Shown: positions 1-6,714 of the stretch, piece by piece | Layout of the letters: every line of letters begins with the position of its first letter | Position numbering within the stretch: the stretch's first letter is position 1 | Origin: JBCBDX01 sp038529265 | GTDB lineage: Bacteria > Pseudomonadota > Alphaproteobacteria > Rhizobiales > Rhizobiaceae | NCBI GenBank assembly: GCA_038529265.1 | Contig: JBCBDX010000016.1 | Span: 1-33,356, forward strand | DNA: 33,356 nucleotides | Direction of reading: 5' to 3' | Program-made: the position numbers and the translations under genes | The notes under the pieces: generated by a model | Databases searched by the model: none | What the model saw: the letters and a program-made list of their open reading frames with translations, nothing else | Told to the model about the DNA's origin: nothing

Positions 1-76
1 CCTGGGGCCCGGGATCCTCGAAGAGGCGGGCACGGGCGTGAACACACCGCGTAACCACACGTGCATATATCCTGCC
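1..76. repeat. A-type hairpin A1, right half only (truncated by window start)
   Basis: This is the apical part and right arm of a type-I A hairpin. It contains the apical CCTC-GAA-GAGG and the arm ending in ATATATCC, followed by TGCC. The left arm is missing at the window edge. The arm at 43-73 is the exact reverse complement of 33281-33311, and bases 1-40 equal 33317-33356, so A1 and A8 may be two halves of one element. Confidence 0.9.
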
Positions 77-175
77 ACTGCAAACAAGGCGGGAAGCTGG
101 ATCAGCAAATAGCTCCTTTGACACGAACAGAACCAGTGGCCTACAAGTGCGCAAACATTTGTACATTACAAGCCA
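77..175. other. A1-B1 spacer, no gene
   Basis: This is a typical short spacer between an A hairpin and the next B hairpin. It ends with the AC-rich leader (ACATTACA at about 163-170) that precedes every B hairpin. I see no convincing gene in 1-324; the stretch holds A1, this spacer, B1 and about 60 bp before the first gene. Confidence 0.6.
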
Positions 176-262
176 ATATATCCTGCCCCACCTAACTCAC
201 CTAGTTGCGCGGCAGTTGGGCCCCGAAGGGAAGCAACGCGCAACTAGGTGAGTTAGGTGGGG
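176..262. repeat. B-type hairpin B1 with ATATATCCTGCC leader
   Basis: The motif ATATATCCTGCC (176-187) runs into a perfect 26-bp inverted repeat (186-211 with 237-262). The apex contains CCCGAAGGG. The stem sequence is unique to this copy, while the apex is shared with the other B hairpins. It lies 62 bp beyond the 3' end of the first gene. Confidence 0.9.
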
Positions 263-324
263 CGTTGGAATAAACTGCAGCGTCCGGCGGATAAGCAAAT
301 AGGCGGATGGCTTTAATCTTGTCT

Positions 325-924
325 CTAATAAGAAGGATTATTGTTAGACCGCTTTCTCCCGCTGCCAGTGCAATATTCACGGTTACGCTTTCGGCTGCAC
401 ATTTGGCGACTACCATCTTGCCGGTTCAGATACTCGTCAAACGGTTTGACAAGATCAGGTGGATTCCAACGCGCGGCAATCAATTGTCTGACACCGGAAA
501 AAACCTTCTCAAACTCGAGCTGATCCAACGTTCGAGGCATGTAAACTGGACATCCTTGCCCAAAGCAAATCTTGAGCTCGAATACATCCTTTTTCGCGTC
601 ATCCCAAGCTGATGATGCTGAGACGCGATATCGAACACCCATTTGTGTGAACTCTTTGACAAAGCTGCCGCAGCACCGCAAAAAACGTATCGGCACCTTG
701 ATCTCGACATCGCTGATTGACTCGCGTTTTTCCTGCAACCACTCCAATCTGAAAATCTCTAAAGTTGCTACGTCCATGCTCGGTTCATCACTGGCGGTCC
801 AGGATGGATACCGAACCAAGCTCACCGTTTCACACTCATGGTGAAACCAGGATGATGAAGCTCTTCGAAGTGCGCTCATCGTGCTGTTTGGAATTGTGTT
901 CTGAGAATTATGTCTCATCGGCAT
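325..924 (-). CDS. Hypothetical protein, cassette 1 (paralogue of the cassette 2 protein)
   Basis: This 199-residue protein belongs to no family I recognise. The N-terminal 60 residues look unstructured. A central part rich in aromatic and charged residues (about 75-165) ends in a WNPP motif and a basic tail with KRNRE and RKR. The first ATG at 924 lies only 4 bp outside the A2 stem; other starts at 918 and 879 are possible, and none has a Shine-Dalgarno sequence. Its core resembles the neighbouring 1311-1931 protein: a VP-containing strand, an SS-acidic segment, an EF-rich helix and a terminal W-PP. No signal peptide or membrane helix is visible. It is alone in its cassette, with A2 upstream and B1 downstream. 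Function is unknown; that it is real is supported by its paralogue. Confidence 0.6.
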   Translation of the reverse strand: MPMRHNSQNTIPNSTMSALRRASSSWFHHECETVSLVRYPSWTASDEPSMDVATLEIFRLEWLQEKRESISDVEIKVPIRFLRCCGSFVKEFTQMGVRYRVSASSAWDDAKKDVFELKICFGQGCPVYMPRTLDQLEFEKVFSGVRQLIAARWNPPDLVKPFDEYLNRQDGSRQMCSRKRNREYCTGSGRKRSNNNPSY

Positions 925-927
925 GTT

Positions 928-1038
928 GATATATGCGCGTGTGGTTACGCAGTGTGTTCACGCTTAGGCTCCGGGATCCTCGAAGAGGCGGGCGCTGGCG
1001 TGAACACACTGCGTAACCACACGCGCATATATCCTGCC
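928..1038. repeat. A-type hairpin A2
   Basis: This is a perfect 36-bp inverted repeat (928-963 with 998-1033), followed by CTGCC. The apical core has CCTC-GAA-GAGG and a GGGC flank, as in type-I copies. Several stem positions differ from other A copies on both arms at once, so pairing is kept. It is the longest perfect stem in the window and begins 4 bp from the ATG of the 325-924 gene. Confidence 0.95.
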
Positions 1039-1153
1039 AGCCAGCCGGCCAGCCAGTACGAATGAAGCAAAGAGCTTCAACGGGAACTAACTCGTTTGGA
1101 GCGGAGACATCCAGCAGCGAACATTTGCGTAAACATTTGCACACTACACCTTC
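1039..1153. other. A2-B2 spacer, no gene
   Basis: This 115-bp spacer includes a short direct repeat of GCCAGCCG at its left edge. The AC-rich leader (ACACTACACC, 1141-1150) precedes B2. I see no convincing coding sequence. Confidence 0.6.
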
Positions 1154-1208
1154 ATATATCCTGCCCTTCCCAATCTGTGGGCCCCGAAGGGCAACGGATT
1201 GGGAAGGG
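1154..1208. repeat. B-type hairpin B2 with ATATATCCTGCC leader
   Basis: The leader motif (1154-1165) runs into a 12-bp perfect stem (1164-1175 with 1197-1208). Three further pairs are possible if a G-T wobble is allowed. The apex is GGGCCCCGAAGGG. This is the shortest B stem in the window. Confidence 0.85.
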
Positions 1209-1310
1209 CAGCTTAGCCTCAATTCATTTGCTGAAGAAGTCTATGGAGGCTGGCTGCCAAATTCAGCTAATGAGTAATAAGACACTAGACAAATTACGGC
1301 TATACAACGC

Positions 1311-1931
1311 TTACACCTTTGCCAACGAAATGGCCTGCAATGATTGAAGGTAACTGTCGGGGCCCCCGGACAAGTCGTATTCCTTGGGCGGCCAGTAAGC
1401 TTTCAACGTCTGGCTAAGAGACTCCAAGAGTTCTTTAAACTCATTTTGTTCGCTCATGTGAGTGCTCCACAAAAGTCTTTGCTCACCGTAGTAGATGTGA
1501 ATCGAGAAGGGATATTCGTGCAGGTCTTCACTCGAGGAACCATGAAGATTGAAGGTGATGTCCTTGAACTGAAAAGTCACCAACACCGTCTTGGGTTCCA
1601 TGTCGCGTGATGGCGGCACAAATAGTTCTACCTTTTTTATTTCATCGCGATGACGCCACAAAAACTCCCGATCCGAGAAGCTCTTGCTCGGAGTAACAAT
1701 GCGTAGCGTTTTTGCAGGCGGCGTGCTCTTGGCCGACGCTTCAAACTCTGATGCAATGGAAGTCCAGTATCTCTTGGGTTCTTTTCTCGGCTGCAACGGC
1801 TCATCTGGCTCACAATCGGTCCCGATGTTAGGCAATTTGGGACAACTCCCAGCGACCCCTACAAAGTTAGGGGCGGATACCGTTGGGGTGGCTTCACTCA
1901 AGCCTGAAGGGCCATCGGGTTGGTATGACAT
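1311..1931 (-). CDS. Hypothetical protein, cassette 2 (paralogue of the cassette 1 protein)
   Basis: This 206-residue protein has no family I recognise. The first 60 residues are Pro/Ser/Glu-rich and probably disordered. A folded part follows (about 75-190) with an ELFVPP strand, an SSSED turn, aromatic beta-type strands (FSIHIYYG) and an EFKELLESL helix, ending in YWPP. The order and spacing of these elements match the 325-924 protein, with low overall identity by eye. The ATG at 1931 has no Shine-Dalgarno sequence, and A3 begins 52 bp upstream. No transmembrane segment or signal peptide is visible. The similarity of two adjacent unknown proteins suggests duplication of a whole cassette and then divergence. 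Function is unknown. Confidence 0.65.
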   Translation of the reverse strand: MSYQPDGPSGLSEATPTVSAPNFVGVAGSCPKLPNIGTDCEPDEPLQPRKEPKRYWTSIASEFEASAKSTPPAKTLRIVTPSKSFSDREFLWRHRDEIKKVELFVPPSRDMEPKTVLVTFQFKDITFNLHGSSSEDLHEYPFSIHIYYGEQRLLWSTHMSEQNEFKELLESLSQTLKAYWPPKEYDLSGGPDSYLQSLQAISLAKV

Positions 1932-1983
1932 TGTGTTTGCGTCCGCTTGTCAGCTTCTCCCTCTCTCAAATTTATGAGGTATC

Positions 1984-2093
1984 GATGTATACACGTGTGG
2001 TTACGCGGTGTGTGAACCCTGGGGCCCGGGATCCTCGAAGAGGCAGGCGCGGGCGTGAACACACCGCGTAACCACACGTGTATACATCCTGCC
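1984..2093. repeat. A-type hairpin A3
   Basis: This is a perfect 29-bp inverted repeat (1984-2012 with 2060-2088), followed by CTGCC. The apical core is type I. The outer stem reads GATGTATACACG where most copies read GATATATGCACG or GATATATGCAGG, and the opposite arm carries the matching changes. Confidence 0.95.
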
Positions 2094-2118
2094 ATTAGAA
2101 TCCGACTCTAGACGTCCG

Positions 2119-2260
2119 GAGCAGAAGGCTTGTTAGGCTACCCAGCATTTACCCCACGAACAAATGCGTAAACTTACACACGCTACACCAGAATATTTCC
2201 TGCCACCTTAGTCGCGCGGAGGCTGGGCCCCGAAGGGCGGCAACGCGCGACTAAGGTGGA
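2119..2260. repeat. Duplicated spacer + B hairpin block, copy 1 (contains B3)
   Basis: This 142-bp block matches 2967-3108 at all but two positions. It contains spacer DNA, a small GCATTT/AAATGC inverted repeat, the AC-rich leader (CGCTACACC), a variant leader motif ATATTTCCTGCC, and B3. The genes that follow the two copies are not obviously copies of each other. Confidence 0.95.
2203..2259. repeat. B-type hairpin B3
   Basis: This is a perfect 16-bp stem (2203-2218 with 2244-2259) with the GGGCCCCGAAGGG apex. The leader is the variant ATATTTCCTGCC (2193-2204). The stem is identical to that of B4. Confidence 0.9.
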
Positions 2261-2331
2261 TGGATAAACTAGCCTATTATAATTTAATGCTATGTTCCGG
2301 CTAAGCTGCCCTACTAATTGAATTTAGGCGC

Positions 2332-2787
2332 CTACTCTTCAGTATCAGACTCCTCAGCAAGTGCGGAACTGCTTGGCTTGCGCAAATTAGGGATACGACG
2401 AAGCGGACGCGGATCATATGCAGCTACCTTTTCGTGCAACGTGGCCTCCAAATTCTGATTACGGCGTTCCAGCGCTGCAATGCGAGCTTCATGACGTTCG
2501 ATAATCTGTTTCTGATTTTCCAATGCATGCTCTACATCAGCAATGGTTTGTTGCTGCTTCTGAAACTCCTTACGAAGCTCGTTCAACGCCTCGTCATGAA
2601 CATCTAATTGAGGCTGAAGCGTATCACCGATCGTTTGGCCAACTACCGTGTTTGGTTGACGTCCCCACCCTCCAGGCGGCGGAGGTGGATGCGTGCCATC
2701 ACCTGCGCCAAAGTGAATGTCTCGCATAGCGTCTCTGATCGAGGCGCCATCGGTGCGCTTATTCCTGCGGCGATTCCCCGTTGGCAT
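2332..2787 (-). CDS. Hypothetical coiled-coil protein, cassette 3
   Basis: The protein is 151 residues from the ATG at 2787; an in-frame GTG at 2802 would add 5. It begins with a basic segment (RRRNKR, residues 6-11), followed by a Pro/Gly-rich linker (PPPPPGGWG, 34-42). A long heptad-type helix rich in Glu, Gln and Leu spans about 62-122 and should form a coiled coil. The tail is acidic (EESDTEE). No membrane segment or signal peptide is visible. A short VVGQ motif (48-51) also occurs in the next cassette's protein, at 43-46. I do not recognise a family. A basic N-terminus with a coiled coil could suit a nucleic-acid-associated or scaffolding protein, which is inference only. Confidence 0.6.
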   Translation of the reverse strand: MPTGNRRRNKRTDGASIRDAMRDIHFGAGDGTHPPPPPGGWGRQPNTVVGQTIGDTLQPQLDVHDEALNELRKEFQKQQQTIADVEHALENQKQIIERHEARIAALERRNQNLEATLHEKVAAYDPRPLRRIPNLRKPSSSALAEESDTEE

Positions 2788-2830
2788 CTTCCCAACTTTC
2801 ACTTTCTAGATTTATGTGAGTTGTCCGGGG

Positions 2831-2941
2831 AGGATATATGCAGGTGTGGTTAGGCCACGTCTGACCAAACGGAGCCAGGTTCCTCGAAGAGGCTGGCGTT
2901 GCAGGCAGACGTGGCCTAACCACACCTGCATATATCCTGCC
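2831..2941. repeat. A-type hairpin A4 (type II apex)
   Basis: This is a perfect 33-bp inverted repeat (2831-2863 with 2906-2938), followed by GCC. It has a second type of inner sequence: GCCAG-GTT-CCTC-GAA-GAGG-CTGGC replaces the GGGCCCGGGAT core of type I. The outer stem GGATATATGCAGG and the apical CCTC-GAA-GAGG are shared. Confidence 0.95.
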
Positions 2942-2966
2942 ACAGTAGTACGGCCTTAGAAACTCA

Positions 2967-3108
2967 GAGCAGAAGGCTTGTTAGGCTACCCAGCATTTAC
3001 CCCACGAACAAATGCGTAAATTTACACACGCTACACCAGAATATTTCCTGCCACCTTAGTCGCGCGGAGGCTGGGCCCCGAAGGGCAGCAACGCGCGACT
3101 AAGGTGGA
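2967..3108. repeat. Duplicated spacer + B hairpin block, copy 2 (contains B4)
   Basis: This is the second copy of the 142-bp block at 2119-2260. It differs only by C to T in the AC-rich leader and G to A beside the B apex. It lies downstream of a type-II A hairpin, whereas copy 1 follows a type-I A hairpin. Confidence 0.95.
3051..3107. repeat. B-type hairpin B4
   Basis: This is a perfect 16-bp stem (3051-3066 with 3092-3107), identical to B3, with the same GGGCCCCGAAGGG apex. The leader motif is ATATTTCCTGCC. Confidence 0.9.
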
Positions 3109-3183
3109 AGCTAGAGACAGACTAAATTTTATAAGACCTGACAGGTTGAGCAAACAAATGAATGCCTATTAAACGAGATTATT

Positions 3184-3546
3184 CTACTGACGCGCCGAAC
3201 CAGAAGAACCGCCAACATTACGAGGCTCAACGTTATCTTCTTCATCGCCACCCTCGCTCAAGTCCAACACTTCTTGAATCAAGTTTTGAATCCTCTCTGA
3301 TCGCTGCGCATTGGTAAGGCCGTTATGCTGTGGATTGGGCGGGCGATTGGCATCGACCGGAATATCGTGGCGAAACATAAGATGTAACAAGGATCCTCGT
3401 AGCGTTTGTTGGCCAACAACTGGAGCCGTTGGGTTGTCTTCACGGCGCCGTTGTGCCTGTTGTCCTTGCTGGCCGCCGCCACCACCGCTACAGCTGGGTG
3501 GGTCCTGCCCATGCTGATCGGAAGCACCTGAACCTCGTCCGGACAT
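3184..3546 (-). CDS. Hypothetical low-complexity protein, cassette 4
   Basis: The protein has 120 residues. It begins with a Gly/Ser/Gln-rich region (1-35, including a run of five Gly), followed by a basic RRRED. A short hydrophobic helix-like part (LRGSLLHLMF, 49-58) precedes a second amphipathic helix (about 79-97) and an acidic tail with GGDEEDN. There is no recognised domain. It shares a VVGQ motif and a basic-then-acidic layout with the cassette 3 protein, but the similarity is too weak to claim homology. The ATG at 3546 is 50 bp from A5 and has only a weak purine-rich upstream stretch. The composition leaves some doubt that it is a real protein, but its position alone in a cassette supports it. 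Confidence 0.5.
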   Translation of the reverse strand: MSGRGSGASDQHGQDPPSCSGGGGGQQGQQAQRRREDNPTAPVVGQQTLRGSLLHLMFRHDIPVDANRPPNPQHNGLTNAQRSERIQNLIQEVLDLSEGGDEEDNVEPRNVGGSSGSARQ

Positions 3547-3595
3547 GCTCTTTTCTTGAACCGATGATCAAATTTATGAGCCCAATAAAATCAGG

Positions 3596-3706
3596 AGGAT
3601 ATATGCAGGTGTGGTTAGGCCACGTCTGACCAAACGGAGCCAGGTTCCTCGAAGAGGCTGGCGTTGCAGACAGACGTGGCCTAACCACACCTGCATATAT
3701 CCTGCC
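3596..3706. repeat. A-type hairpin A5 (type II apex)
   Basis: This is a perfect 33-bp inverted repeat (3596-3628 with 3671-3703), followed by GCC. It is nearly identical to A4, with one visible difference in the unpaired inner region (GCAGAC against GCAGGC). Confidence 0.95.
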
Positions 3707-3789
3707 ATCATCATACCAACCAAAAGAAAAATGACATTGCGGCCTGCGCAACGCTTATTTTAGCACAAACTAACGTTTACAGAATACAC

Positions 3790-3864
3790 CGATATATATC
3801 CTGCCCAAAACTCCGCAGGCGGGCCCCGGATCCCCGAAGGGGAGGGTATGATGCGGAGTTTTGG
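3790..3864. repeat. B-type hairpin B5 with ATATATCCTGCC leader
   Basis: The leader CGATATATATCCTGCC is followed by a 13-bp perfect stem (3805-3817 with 3852-3864). The apical hairpin is strengthened to CCCC-GAA-GGGG. The AC-rich leader is ACAGAATACACC. Here B lies upstream of a rightward gene, so B is not tied to 3' ends. Confidence 0.9.
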
Positions 3865-3912
3865 CTTCGGGAGAGTTTGAAGTCTCATAATTTGACGCTC
3901 TGTTAGAGCAAA

Positions 3913-4950
3913 ATGGAGTTGCCGAGTGTCGACAACTTCAATGATGTTGAAGGGCTACACTCCAATGAAGTTCGATCAACGCCAAGAGAGCCCGAGGGGC
4001 ATCTGCAACGAGGCATCAACTCGGATGTCATGGGTTTGGAGCTGCCGCCCTTCAAACCAGATGAGCTGAGCCAAGTGACAGACGTGGATGTTCCAACGCC
4101 GGACACTTCCACCCAAGACACTCAACGCACAGATCGAGAAACGTGGTCCGTGAAGCGCTCCACGACAAAAGCAATCGTCTGGGCTATCGACAGTTTCTTT
4201 GCTTTTGGCGTCGCTTTGTACGTTCCCATTTTTCTGCTCAGCAAACATACCGGGTTGACCGACTTCTATCTCTGGACGACCGCCGGTTTGATATCCGCAA
4301 TCGTGCATCAGCTGGTTGCGACAGCAGGCGACTACTTTGAAATTATCCACTGCGGAAAGGCGTTACCACAATATGCTGGTAACCCTCGAATGATCTATTC
4401 AAAGCGCTGGTGGTACAATTTTTTGGTGCTGGATACCATCGCCTTTGAAGTTACCGGCGTTGTCTCAGCGGTAGCTATAAACGTTTCCGCAGTGTTGTTA
4501 TCGTTCAAGCTGGCGCCTGTTGAAACTCGACTGTTTGTCAGTTTTGTTCTGGGGATGACATGGTTTGCGGTTTGGGCATTGCTGGAAGATCTAGTCCAGT
4601 TTCGAGTGTTCAAACGTAACGCATATATCAAAAACACTGACGAAAGTCGCGAAGGGGTTTTTAAACAGGTTCAATGGGCCTTGTGGGAGTCCGTGAAGCA
4701 ATTCTTATCGCTGACCCCGAGGGGACTATTTTTCAATTTCTGGTGCATTGCAACGAAGACAGCTTCTGCGGTTTTTGCTTATTGGGCGACCCGGCAAAAA
4801 AGCGTTGATATCCATGGCAGCGTTGATCTTACGGAAGCAGGCTTTCGCACAGACTCTGTGATCGTCATGATTTTCGCAGTCTGTTTCATCATTCCCTACG
4901 TCTTTTTCGGCATGCGGGTCGCAGGCTTAATCTTGAGGATCGAGATCTAG
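3913..4950 (+). CDS. Hypothetical polytopic membrane protein, cassette 5
   Basis: The protein has 345 residues. The first 80 are acidic and Pro/Thr-rich, probably a disordered soluble tail. Six hydrophobic segments follow at about 88-110, 118-138, 170-196, 206-228, 270-292 and 314-340. Charged linkers lie between segments 2 and 3 (KRWW, 164-167) and between 4 and 5 (about 232-262). No ATP-binding or catalytic motif is visible and I do not recognise the family. The ATG at 3913 is preceded by AGAGCAAA, which is not a good bacterial ribosome site. It is alone in its cassette, 48 bp after B5 and 96 bp before A6. A transporter or membrane-organising protein is possible, but nothing in the sequence decides this. 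Confidence 0.75.
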   Translation: MELPSVDNFNDVEGLHSNEVRSTPREPEGHLQRGINSDVMGLELPPFKPDELSQVTDVDVPTPDTSTQDTQRTDRETWSVKRSTTKAIVWAIDSFFAFGVALYVPIFLLSKHTGLTDFYLWTTAGLISAIVHQLVATAGDYFEIIHCGKALPQYAGNPRMIYSKRWWYNFLVLDTIAFEVTGVVSAVAINVSAVLLSFKLAPVETRLFVSFVLGMTWFAVWALLEDLVQFRVFKRNAYIKNTDESREGVFKQVQWALWESVKQFLSLTPRGLFFNFWCIATKTASAVFAYWATRQKSVDIHGSVDLTEAGFRTDSVIVMIFAVCFIIPYVFFGMRVAGLILRIEI

Positions 4951-5046
4951 GAACATGTTTGAACAAACGCCTGCAAGATGTGCATCTTTTGTCGAACTGG
5001 ACGTCTTAGCATAGATGTTCTCCAGGCTTAGAAACCCTCATAACAA

Positions 5047-5157
5047 AGGATATATGCAGGTGTGGTTAGGCCACGTCTGACCAAACGGAGCCAGGTTCCT
5101 CGAAGAGGCTGGCGTTACAGGCAGACGTGGCCTAACCACACCTGCATATATCCTGCC
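5047..5157. repeat. A-type hairpin A6 (type II apex)
   Basis: This is a perfect 33-bp inverted repeat (5047-5079 with 5122-5154), followed by GCC. It shares its arm sequence with A4 and A5. Differences between these three copies fall only in the unpaired inner part (GTTACAGG against GTTGCAGG). Confidence 0.95.
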
Positions 5158-5315
5158 ATCGTCGCCCCCAAAGCAAATCGGGCAGTATGAAATGGCAATA
5201 TCAAAGTTTAATGCGAGACCGACATACTCGGCGCGCACCACTTCGAGAGCCAAAGGCAAAAAATACTAACGAAATCACCAACTTACGTAAGAACAAAGAT
5301 ACATACAATACATCA
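5158..5315. other. A6-B6 spacer, no gene
   Basis: This is the longest ordinary spacer, about 160 bp. It ends with the AC-rich leader ACATACAATACATCAA. I see no convincing coding sequence in 4951-5443 apart from A6, this spacer and B6. A reading frame runs leftward through the hairpins but only because the stems are open. Confidence 0.55.
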
Positions 5316-5398
5316 ATATATATCCTGCCAGACGTGCGCCGCGCCTGGTGGGTCCCGGGCCCCCGAAGGGGAGGGAACCAGGCGCGGCGCACGTCTGG
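5316..5398. repeat. B-type hairpin B6 with ATATATCCTGCC leader
   Basis: This is a perfect 22-bp stem (5328-5349 with 5377-5398), very GC-rich. The inner part has GGGTCCCGGGCCCCCGAAGGGG, so the apex is CCCC-GAA-GGGG. It lies 45 bp upstream of the next gene's start. Confidence 0.9.
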
Positions 5399-5443
5399 GC
5401 ACAAGACTGGAAACACATCTGTACTCAGTCTCACAAAATCAAC

Positions 5444-6697
5444 ATGTCGCTCTTTCGAACGCTCAAGTCTCTCAATCTCAAGATGGTGCTCTCACCGGGT
5501 GAACATCTGCATCCGGGGAAAAACTTTTCGAGGCTACGCGCTTCATACGACGCTCTTCAAACCACCGCAGACAAGATCAATTTCTTCATGCAAGAACTTC
5601 CTGCAGCTGCATCTGTCGGCATTCCAACGTTGAACAATGATGAACTCTTGAGCTTGCGCGAAAAGACCAGAACTCATCTACAGCAGAACAGCACGGCCAC
5701 CGGACGCGAACTTGGCCTTGGATATCTCGCCCAGACCGCATTCAATGATCCGCGCGAGTGGATGGTGGCTAACTCGGAAGTGCTTTCTTTTCGGGACATT
5801 GAAGAGACTTCAAAGGTCAAGGCCCATTCAGGGGCCACCGCCTTTATCTTCTTTCAGTGTCGTACATCGCGCAGTGGAAAACCCCTTGAGCTCCACGCCA
5901 TGTTCGTAGTCGAGCCAGATGACGCGTCAGATGGAGAACCTTGGCACCTGGAGGTGATTTACAATCTGAGTGCCATTGAAGGAGTGGACCCGGCAATCAT
6001 TGAAGAAATCTTTGCCCTTCCTGAACCATCAATTCGCGTCGTCAGCGAGCCACGTAGTTTCATTGAAAAACTGTTGACGTCAGACGAAGTTGGAAGCGGG
6101 TTTGGCCCGAAAGATGTCGTTTCAGTCGGACCAATTGGTGCAGGAACGAACGCACTCGGCGATATTCATGCTAAGCTTTACGGATGGGACCGCGAAGGCG
6201 AAATACCATGGGCCAACAAAGCAGTCCTTGAATTCAAACTGGGTAAAGCCCAGCATGAGCGTACGCTTGCCAACAAGGCCTTGGTAGAAATGTCTCACAC
6301 CAGAGGCTCTGCTGTCAGTACCGGCAACCACAATGCTGGAAGTTCTTGCCTTCTTACACCTCTGAGGATGATGTTTGGAGAGGCGCCGGGGATCAACGGC
6401 ACGTTACACGCGAACATGAAGACCGCAATTAATCAGGCAACCAAGGTATACCTCACTGACAAGAATGACGTAACTGTCGCTGCATTCTTGAAAGACAAAA
6501 CTCTGATGAAACTCGTAACCAAATCGGTTGTTGAAGACAAACTCACCTTCTTGCTCGATCAGGAAACGCTCAAAAAAGGGAAGGATGGGGATATTGGATA
6601 TCATACCATGTATTGCAAGCACAGTGAGTTGCATCCAGATGAGGACGCCCAGTACTTGTACAAAGAAGCAGCTTACTTGGTAATCAATCTAATTTAG
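5444..6697 (+). CDS. Hypothetical protein, cassette 6
   Basis: The protein has 417 residues from the ATG at 5444. The frame stays open back to 5348, but only through the B6 hairpin, so the later ATG is preferred. I do not recognise a family. The N-terminus is helical and basic. The middle (about 120-200) reads as a mixed alpha/beta domain with hydrophobic strands (ATAFIFFQC, LEVIYNL), and the C-terminal half contains AVLEFKLGKAQHERTLANKA and a conserved-looking GNHNAGSSCLLTPL stretch. There is no signal peptide or membrane helix. It converges on the PLP decarboxylase, with only 17 bp between the two stops, and both share one B6-A7 cassette. No catalytic motif can be named. Confidence 0.7.
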   Translation: MSLFRTLKSLNLKMVLSPGEHLHPGKNFSRLRASYDALQTTADKINFFMQELPAAASVGIPTLNNDELLSLREKTRTHLQQNSTATGRELGLGYLAQTAFNDPREWMVANSEVLSFRDIEETSKVKAHSGATAFIFFQCRTSRSGKPLELHAMFVVEPDDASDGEPWHLEVIYNLSAIEGVDPAIIEEIFALPEPSIRVVSEPRSFIEKLLTSDEVGSGFGPKDVVSVGPIGAGTNALGDIHAKLYGWDREGEIPWANKAVLEFKLGKAQHERTLANKALVEMSHTRGSAVSTGNHNAGSSCLLTPLRMMFGEAPGINGTLHANMKTAINQATKVYLTDKNDVTVAAFLKDKTLMKLVTKSVVEDKLTFLLDQETLKKGKDGDIGYHTMYCKHSELHPDEDAQYLYKEAAYLVINLI

Positions 6698-6714
6698 AGA
6701 GCTCTAATTCTACT

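Noticed and set aside
1978..2095. Open frames running through the hairpins (for example around 1883-2095, 3488-3751, 5038-5259)
   Set aside because: They exist only because the palindromes happen to be open in one frame; similar peptides recur with every hairpin copy.
5348..5443. N-terminal extension of the 5444-6697 protein
   Set aside because: It would translate the B6 hairpin; the ATG at 5444 gives a sensible protein start.
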